From positions 29,760,001 through 29,824,000 of the forward strand of contig NC_065873.1 in the NCBI RefSeq assembly GCF_933775445.1: a stretch of DNA of 64,000 nucleotides, written 5' to 3'. Of this stretch, positions 57,669 to 64,000 are shown in pieces (position 1 is the first letter of the stretch; every line of letters starts with the position of its first letter). The stretch is from Argentina anserina (Eukaryota > Streptophyta > Magnoliopsida > Rosales > Rosaceae). Below the pieces are notes generated by a model that had not been told where the DNA came from, searched no databases, and saw nothing but the letters and a program-made list of their open reading frames with translations. A program made the position numbers and the translations under genes.

Positions 57669-60463
57669 TTATTGATACAGATGTGAAGACAAACGCGGTT
57701 TGACAAGAACTTGAAGTGGGGTGGATTTCATGTTTGTAAGTCCGATGCTTCCGGTCATATCAACTGGTTCGTTCCCGGGATTTGAGACCTCAAAACCATG
57801 AAGAAAACCGGCCAAAGACAAAAGGGTCATTTGAAGGCCTAAAGTAATTCCAGGGCAAGCTCTTCTGCCACTCCCAAATGGCAACAGCTCAAAATGTTGA
57901 CCCTTCACATCAGTACCCTTATGGGTGGTGAGAAATCTCTCCGGCTTGAATTCCATCGGGTCGGCCCAAACCCGCGGGTCAGTATGGACCTTTGAAAGGT
58001 TGACCATCAACCAAGTTCCTCTTGGGACATGGTACCCTCCAACATTGCAGTCCTCGTCGAATTCCCTTAAACCAGACAGTGGTCCAGCTGGGCATAAACG
58101 CAGCGTTTCTTTAACAGTGGCTCGTAGATACTCTAGGTTGTTAATATCTGACTCGTTCACTAACCTTTCTTTGCCAACATGATTGTCTAATTCTTCATGG
58201 ATCTTCTTCAGTACTTGGGGGTTGTGTAACAGTAGTGAGAGTGCCCACGTTAATGTCACCGTTGTTGTGTCGGTGCCTCCACTTATCAAACTCTGCAAAT
58301 TAATCATTATTTCTAATTTAGTAATGATGTACTTGCAGTATATCATAAGTAGAGATGTACTTCTAGTCATAATCTACGCGTATACTCGTAATAAAAGGAT
58401 TCCAGATTAATATATATATATATATAGTGGACGTCCGCATGGTGTGGATTTGCCCATTCCGGTGACCGGTGACGCGTAACAATAGTACGGATCGTGCCGA
58501 CAGTGCTCCCCCCTCCCGGTGTTCTTGTCTATGTCGGCTGGAACTTCATCGCAGGCCCACGGCGGTCTGAATCTGTAAATTTCTATAAATTTCAAGTTTT
58601 TGGGAAATTTACAGATTCTGGCCGGCGATAGAGCTCCGCCGACACAGACATGAGCGCCAGGAGGGGCGAGTATGGCCGGCACCATCAATGTTGTCGTTCC
58701 GCGTCACCAGTCGCCGAAATTTCCGACGTCCGCACTTTTGGTGCAGTGCGGACGTCCGCACTCAATCGTCTATATATATAGGCTGGATCAGGAGCTGACG
58801 GTCCACACGGTACTGATTCACTTGTTCTGGCAACTGACGACGCGAATGGTGTCACCCTGCTCCCTCTCCCAGCGCTCATGTATGTGCAGGCCGGAGTTCC
58901 ATCGCCGGCACACGGCGGCCGAAATTGGCAAATTTTCAGAAAACTTGAAATTTACAGAAAGTTGCCGATTACGGCCGTTGTGGGCCGGCGCTGTAGCTTT
59001 GGCCAGCACAGACAAGAGCACTGGGAGTGAGGAGCACGGCCGGCACCACAGTCGAAATACTTGCGGACGTCCTCTCTCGATCCTATATCTATATATAGCC
59101 TTTCTTGGCTGCGAAGGTTCGCATCAATGTTTTGGTGCAGAATTCCATTTTCTCACTACTTTTCAATCGAATTTTCTCATCTCCACCGTCTAGTATCTAG
59201 ATGATATTATGTAGATCATCTCTGCAAAAATTTAGCCAATTTAGTAATTTTTCTGTTAAACATATGAGCGGTTCATGTTCGACAGAATTTGGTCCGTCCA
59301 TTTGTTTTTCAATTTTAAGGGTCTTAACGATCACCAAATTGGCTGAAATTTTGCAAAGATGATCTACACAATATTATCTAGATACTAGAAGGTGGAGATG
59401 AGAAAATTTGATCAAAAAGTGGTGAAAAATGGATTAGCTGAGAAAAATCTTATATATATATATATAATGCATGGGTTATGCTTCATACCAAACATGTTGA
59501 TTTAACGACGGTATCAGCATCAAAACCTGCAACATCTGATCCATCTAGGACTGAAAGCATAACATCCATGAAATCTTGGTCAGTTCTGGCTTTCTCCGAG
59601 GTTGTTCTTCTATGCTTGTGCTCCTCCAGCCATACCATAACTATAAGGTCGAGTTCCTTTGCAGTGTGTTTCATAGCCTTCTGCTGGCCCCCTAAATCCC
59701 ACCACTTAAGCCATGGAACAGCATCCCCCAAAACAAAAAGTCCCACCAAGTGAAAGAAATCCCTCATGGCCTTTTGGCACCGTCGTGCCTCTTTTTCGTC
59801 GCTCAAATCACCATCGGCGACATTGAAGTATCGCTTACCAGCAATCATCCTCAAAACCACGTTTAGAGAAAAATCCCCAAACCACTGCTTCATCTCCACC
59901 GAAACATGGCCCGTGGTTATATCTTTTCTTTTGCTCCAGTGCTTGTATAGCTGTTTCAAACTCATTTCTACTTCGGATACTCGAACATGTTTGAGTAGGT
60001 CAAGCCTGGTGTTTGAGAGTAGCTCTAAGGATACCAACTTACGTATTTCACGGCAGTACTGACCGTAGGGACCAAAACCGAACATGGCATAATTGTACCC
60101 CAAGTGCTTGGCAGATAACGTAGCGGGGCGGGAGGAAACAACCAAGTCGTTGGTGGTGAAACATTCCTTGGCCGCCTCCCAAGTATTTAACACAATAGCT
60201 GAGTGGATGCCAATATCGATGGTGAAGATTGGTCCATACTCGTGAGTCAGGGCTCCCAAGGTTATATGGGGAAGCTGCTTCGATCCATCAAGGAGGTGGA
60301 GATGGCCTAGCAGCGGCCATCCACCTGAGACTTGCGGCGGTAACTTGGAACTCCTGATTGCTCTGGACCTTCTACTTATGATAAAGTAGGAAAACACAAG
60401 TACAGCAAATAAGAGTCCAGTTGTGGCGCTGGAAGTTAGGTATGGAAGAGCGAAATTTTCCAT
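57669..60463 (-). CDS. Cytochrome P450, CYP82 family (copy 2, CYP82C-like)
   Basis: Two exons join in phase to 532 residues: 60463-59489 and 58292-57669. The intron (1196 bases) sits at the same place as in copy 1 but is three times longer because of foldback elements. The membrane anchor is at about 10-28, the proline hinge reads [18 protein letters not shown], the I-helix [13 protein letters not shown], ExxR is in [13 protein letters not shown] in FKPERFL, and the heme loop is [11 protein letters not shown]. All motifs are intact. The stretch [20 protein letters not shown] is of the CYP82C type; Arabidopsis CYP82C4 hydroxylates fraxetin in iron-deficiency coumarin synthesis, but function here is inference only. 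An upstream in-frame ATG at 60499 would add 12 residues; I prefer 60463 because MENF begins a normal anchor. Confidence 0.9.
58411..58790. mobile_element. GC-rich foldback element A in the CYP82 intron
   Basis: Bounded by TATATATA runs, with terminal CGGACGTCCGCA motifs and two arms that are inverted copies of each other. AATCTGTAAATTTC is answered by GAAATTTACAGATT at the centre (about 58570-58618), with the arms extending outward over GCCGGC, TGTCGGC and GTGCCG blocks. An 18-base perfect palindrome, AGTGCGGACGTCCGCACT, lies at 58745-58762. The element has no real coding capacity. Confidence 0.6.
58776..59100. mobile_element. Foldback element B, relative of element A
   Basis: Again two inverted arms around a central TTTTCAGAAAACTTGAAATT segment, ends close to TATATATAG, and a GCGGACGTCC motif near 59063-59072. 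Blocks such as TTCCATCGCCGGC and GGAGCACGGCCGGCACCA match element A, so both belong to one family. Confidence 0.55.
59101..59465. mobile_element. Foldback element C (AT-rich MITE)
   Basis: The arm CCATTTTCTCACTACTTTTC...CTAGTATCTAGATGATATTA (59148-59210) is the inverse of the right arm around 59370-59432 (AATATTATCTAGATACTAGA...GTGGTGAAAAATGG). Arms are roughly 110-120 bases with few mismatches. A half-copy of this family lies at 47505-47660. Confidence 0.65.
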
Positions 60464-60499
60464 CGTGACTACCAGGAACGTACGTACATGTTCGATCAA

Positions 60500-62118
60500 G
60501 TATCAAGCTATAGTGAAGGATTAAAGGGCGAGTGACCTATATATCTAATTGCTATTACAAACTATATATAAGCGTTAGCATAGATATATTCTTCATGGAC
60601 AATAAATCTTGATCACTACACTAATTAGATTAATATTCACAATAAAACGAGACTTTCATATCCAGACCCATGTGTCCAAATCTATTGTTCTTTGTTTTGA
60701 TTAATTTAAGTTAATATATATATATAGACTAAAATTTCGGCGATTACGGAAATATCGAGGGTCTAAAAATTAGACATTTCGACATAAATTTTGGAAAAAT
60801 ATCGATCTTAAAAAATAATTAAGAAAATGGATGGAAATTTTGAATGAATTTTTTAAAGATGTTTTTTTTATCAATTATCTACTATATTTCGTAATAAAAT
60901 TTTGGTCAGGGCAAAAATTTAAATTTTTCATTCCTTGTATATATATATATAAATATATTATGTCAGTTTGATTCTAGTGGCGACAAGTCTAAAAGTATAA
61001 TGTTGTTTAATCGTCTTGTGTTGATTAAACAGAAACGGATAAGTTGAGCGATATTTTCTAAACATATCCTGTGGAAAAATTCTTCCAATCATCATTAGAT
61101 AAGTTCCTTTTTAGATAGTCAATCTAATTTTGTACTAACCTCTTAACCTAATCAAGGCTATCGTTTTCTTCTTTCCACCCAAGAGATTAATTAGTGCAAA
61201 TGTAGATTTCTTGAGATCGACAGGGTTATAATGGGTTTTGAAGTTAAATTCAGAAAATGATGGCATCCGGCACCAAGAGACACGTTTGTTGAAGACTTGT
61301 GTGCATGCATCGTCTTGATTCAGCGCAGCCACCACAATTGATTTTTCTTTGCTAGTTGACATAAACTAATTTGCACTGTAGTCATGTACAGAACGTACAA
61401 GGACAGTGATTCGATCGACATCTATTTACTCTTATAAAGTTCTAAGATTCTTTAACACAGCGATCTCTTGATTGATACTCAATTTCCATAGAATAGCAAA
61501 TACCTTAAACATCACAGCGCATGTCCATTTTACTTTATTAATTTAGAAATATATAAACTTCACCGGAAATCAAAGGGATGACTACAGAGCTTAGCGGCAC
61601 GACCCGACAAAGGGATGAAGAGAACTTCTAATGGATTTTCATTAGGAATGGTCCAACCAGGACGTAGTCTCAGTTAAGTACTCGACAAGCTGATCCGATG
61701 CTGTGCCTTCTAATGAGATTCCCACGTGAGAGTCCCTTCTAATAATTTTTTGATCTCGCATAGAGTTAATGATGACATAATTAAAGTACATGAAATTTCA
61801 ATATGTTAAATTTTCTAAATCCAATAATTGTTCACTGATATGGTGTTTACTCGGGAGATCCATCATCTCCATATTCTGAGACATATTTGGTTACATCTAA
61901 ACTCTCCTGTCAAGTTCTCCTCTTTCGTGGTTAAATGGGATATGAAACTCGAACGAAGATGAATACAACAACGTACAGGCGCAGCTAGCGATCGATCAAA
62001 AGAGGAACATATATTACTTCTAGCTAGTCAAGTTTAATTAATGGACACTTGATCTAGAACGTAACTTATCGAGGATTAGCTAAAGCAAGCTAGCTACTAG
62101 ATAGGGAAGGTTAATTAA
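60500..62118. other. 1.6 kb intergenic region
   Basis: Promoter side of CYP82 copy 2 and 3' flank of the KANADI-like gene. AT dinucleotide runs lie near 60714-60725 and 60940-60952. No coding sequence is recognised. Confidence 0.45.
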
Positions 62119-62585
62119 TCAAGTCATTTGAAGATTGAGGGTGTTGAGCATTGACCATTCGCCACTTGGCCTTCCAAGCGTGAACTCTAGGTTAAGATAC
62201 ATATGATCCGAAGATGACAACGAGCTACAATCCAACCGGCGGCCTGATCCCGAATCCTCTTCCCCCACCTAATCGTTTCAGATAAACTTATATCATTCAC
62301 CATGATACGTTAATGCATCTTAATAATTTGTAGGTATGCAATTTAAAGGGATTTTGGTAAATTATTATGATGTGCGACTATGTATACTACCTTGGTACCA
62401 TTTGAGGATGAGGAATGAGAATACGTCAAAAAATCTCCATGACTTGGTTTGCAGCTGCCATTTGTCTCGCTTGTAGAATTCCATGATTCTCTGCTCACAA
62501 GTAGTTTCAAGCTAGTGATCAAAAACTTGAATTATATATCAAAATAATCAAAATTTCTAATATAAAACCAATTACATATACTCTG

Positions 62586-62625
<40 letters not shown>

Positions 62626-63756
62626 TGTCCTTTACTTTTATATAAATTGCAGTCAAAGAGATAGTAAGTGAACATTATTGCTCCCTGCCATGGAGTCAAC
62701 AAATGCATCAATTTGAGGCCAAGACATTATTAGACACAAGATGCCAAGCAATCTCTTCTCATGAAATATCAAAGTTGCTGTAGACTTGTAGTTGATTTCT
62801 TTTCTTCATTATGATCGAGAGATTCCTTATGATCTATTCGATCTCTAGCTAGCTACCAATTAACTGTAGCCATTTAATTTGTAGTTAAAATCCTGTTAGG
62901 GCACATTGGGACTACTATGGAGCTAGCTTAGCTAGAAGACCGTTGACGTAAATCACGTTATAGCGTTTCATGCTAGTATGAAATGACAAACCCTAGCAAA
63001 TTATTTAACTAAGTAACTTCATTAAAATCAATGAGCATTGAGATGCCTCCAGCAATAAATGATCAACACCTGAAACTACGACAGACACCATGTTGGACTT
63101 GGACCAAACCTATATATAGAAAACAAAAAGGAAAGGGTCTATAATTAATCTCCCAAAGGCATAAACATGCCAATATTCGTGCATGTATGTCTGTATATAT
63201 TGAATATCTATCCATTTTGCAGAGCCAAAGAAGATCAGGTGATCTGGTGATATGAGTCACGTTTATATCATAAATATGAATCGAATTAGCTACCTGCTGG
63301 GATTTTGCAGAAGCAGAGCTGGACGTGAATCCATAGCTTTCTCAGAATCACAGAGTAGTACTGATCCATTTACTTGAACATTATTATTTCCTGGATTTTG
63401 GTCCAAACCAATATTATATATCTGCTGCCCTTCATGACCTGCAACCAGAGTAATTGTAGATAGATCGATCAGCTGTAGCTATTAATGATCGTGGTCTTGC
63501 TTTTCCAGACACCAACCTAAAATAATTCACTTGACATGGATCGTACTGAGTAGTGAGTACTCAGTTTCAATTCCAGGCATTTTGTTTTAGTCTAGTTGGG
63601 TCAAAATAATGATAATAGAGGGTAGCTAGAGTACACTGTCCCACTAAGATCGCCGGGCTCCGAAACAAAGAGAACAATGGAAAATAGAAATATATGGGGC
63701 CGGTCTTCCGAGAAAGAGATCGATCATGCTAATATATATGAATATCAGAGTTAGAC

Positions 63757-63800
<44 letters not shown>

Positions 63801-63861
63801 CAAATTCCGGCCATTATTTACCTATTCCTTTGTGGTCTGTGCTCTTCACTGTTCTATACAT
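62119..63861 (-). CDS. KANADI-like GARP transcription factor (3' part, four exons)
   Basis: KANADI proteins are nuclear GARP/Myb-like repressors that set abaxial organ identity; the KAN4 subgroup acts in ovule integuments. Four 3' exons are visible: 63861-63822, 63438-63294, 62490-62391 and 62268-62119, joining in frame to 145 codons with stop. The first begins MYRTVKSTDHKG, which in this family directly follows the DNA-binding helix ending HVKSHLQ at an exon border; that helix lies to the right of the window. The last exon contains YLNLEFTLGRPSGEW, matching the C-terminal LEFTLGRP motif of KANADI proteins. The region between is Asn/Ser-rich. The linking introns are GT-AG. I did not try to assign KAN1, 2 or 4; the short C-terminus slightly favours the KAN4 type. 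Confidence 0.82.
62587..62621. repeat. (AT)n microsatellite in a KANADI-like intron
   Basis: About 17 uninterrupted AT units inside the intron 62491-63293. Confidence 0.85.
63764..63797. repeat. (AT)n microsatellite in a KANADI-like intron
   Basis: About 16 AT units, 25 bases from the donor site of the exon at 63822-63861. Confidence 0.85.
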
Positions 63862-63979
63862 CTGCATGATATCAAAAATTACACAAATTAAACAAAAAAG
63901 AAAAAACATGAGAAAAGGTCCACATTGCTAAGATTACTCCCTCTAGATGCCATTTTGTCCTTACATCCCGTGTTGTTTA

Positions 63980-63997
63980 CCCCCCCCCCCCCCCCCC
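63980..63997. repeat. Poly-C run at the window edge
   Basis: Eighteen consecutive C residues in otherwise AT-rich intron sequence. It may be real or a sequencing or assembly artefact. Confidence 0.8.
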
Positions 63998-64000
63998 ACT

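Noticed and set aside
58407..59193. Several GC-rich frames of 60-170 codons in the CYP82 intron
   Set aside because: They mirror the inverted arms of foldback elements on both strands and show no protein motif.
1..64000. CRISPR arrays, tRNA or rRNA genes, known microRNA precursors
   Set aside because: Looked for on both strands by eye; none seen.

Overview
The window is nuclear DNA of a flowering plant. Genes are interrupted by many short GT-AG introns, intergenic DNA is AT-rich, and LTR retrotransposons and foldback elements fill the spaces. Gene content (exocyst SEC3, allene oxide synthase, KANADI, CYP82, WAK-like kinase) is that of a eudicot. The style of the repeats and proteins suggests Rosaceae, but this is an inference that I could not test by database search.

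Layout. 1-5.7 kb: the 3' three quarters of an exocyst SEC3 gene (+, 19 exons visible). 7.4-8.5 kb: an intronless F-box gene (-). 8.9-12.6 kb: an intronless ARIADNE-type RBR E3 ubiquitin ligase (+) whose C-terminal zinc fingers lie out of frame, followed by a decayed tandem copy. 13.0-14.4 kb: a UPF0114/YqhA-family membrane protein (-). 16.5-16.8 kb: the cytochrome oxidase assembly factor PET191/COA5 (-), with no evident start codon. 17.4-19.2 kb: a plastid-type multispanning membrane protein of unknown role (-). 20.7-22.3 kb: allene oxide synthase (+), the committed step of jasmonate synthesis, with two upstream G-boxes. 25.1-28.7 kb: a wall-associated-kinase-like receptor kinase (-).

29.5-31.6 kb holds an old, internally deleted LTR retrotransposon with a second element nested in it. 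34.0-34.3 kb: a 104-residue protein of unknown role (-). 38.5-39.9 kb: a JINGUBANG-like WD40 protein (+). 40.3-43.9 kb: an eight-exon receptor-like cytoplasmic kinase with a USP-like N-terminus (-). 45.3-47.3 kb and 57.7-60.5 kb: two CYP82-family cytochromes P450 in the same orientation, pushed apart by about 8 kb of retrotransposon debris (LTRs, a decayed Ty3/gypsy gag-pol and a Mutator-type MITE). 62.1-63.9 kb: the 3' half of a KANADI-like GARP transcription factor (-), cut by the window edge.

The genes do not form one pathway; this is an ordinary mixed chromosome segment. The parts most worth a second look are the RBR ligase pair, the CYP82 pair with its foldback-loaded intron, and the nested mobile elements. 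I saw no tRNA, rRNA, CRISPR array or known microRNA. Exon boundaries were placed by eye from splice signals, reading-frame continuity and remembered family conservation.
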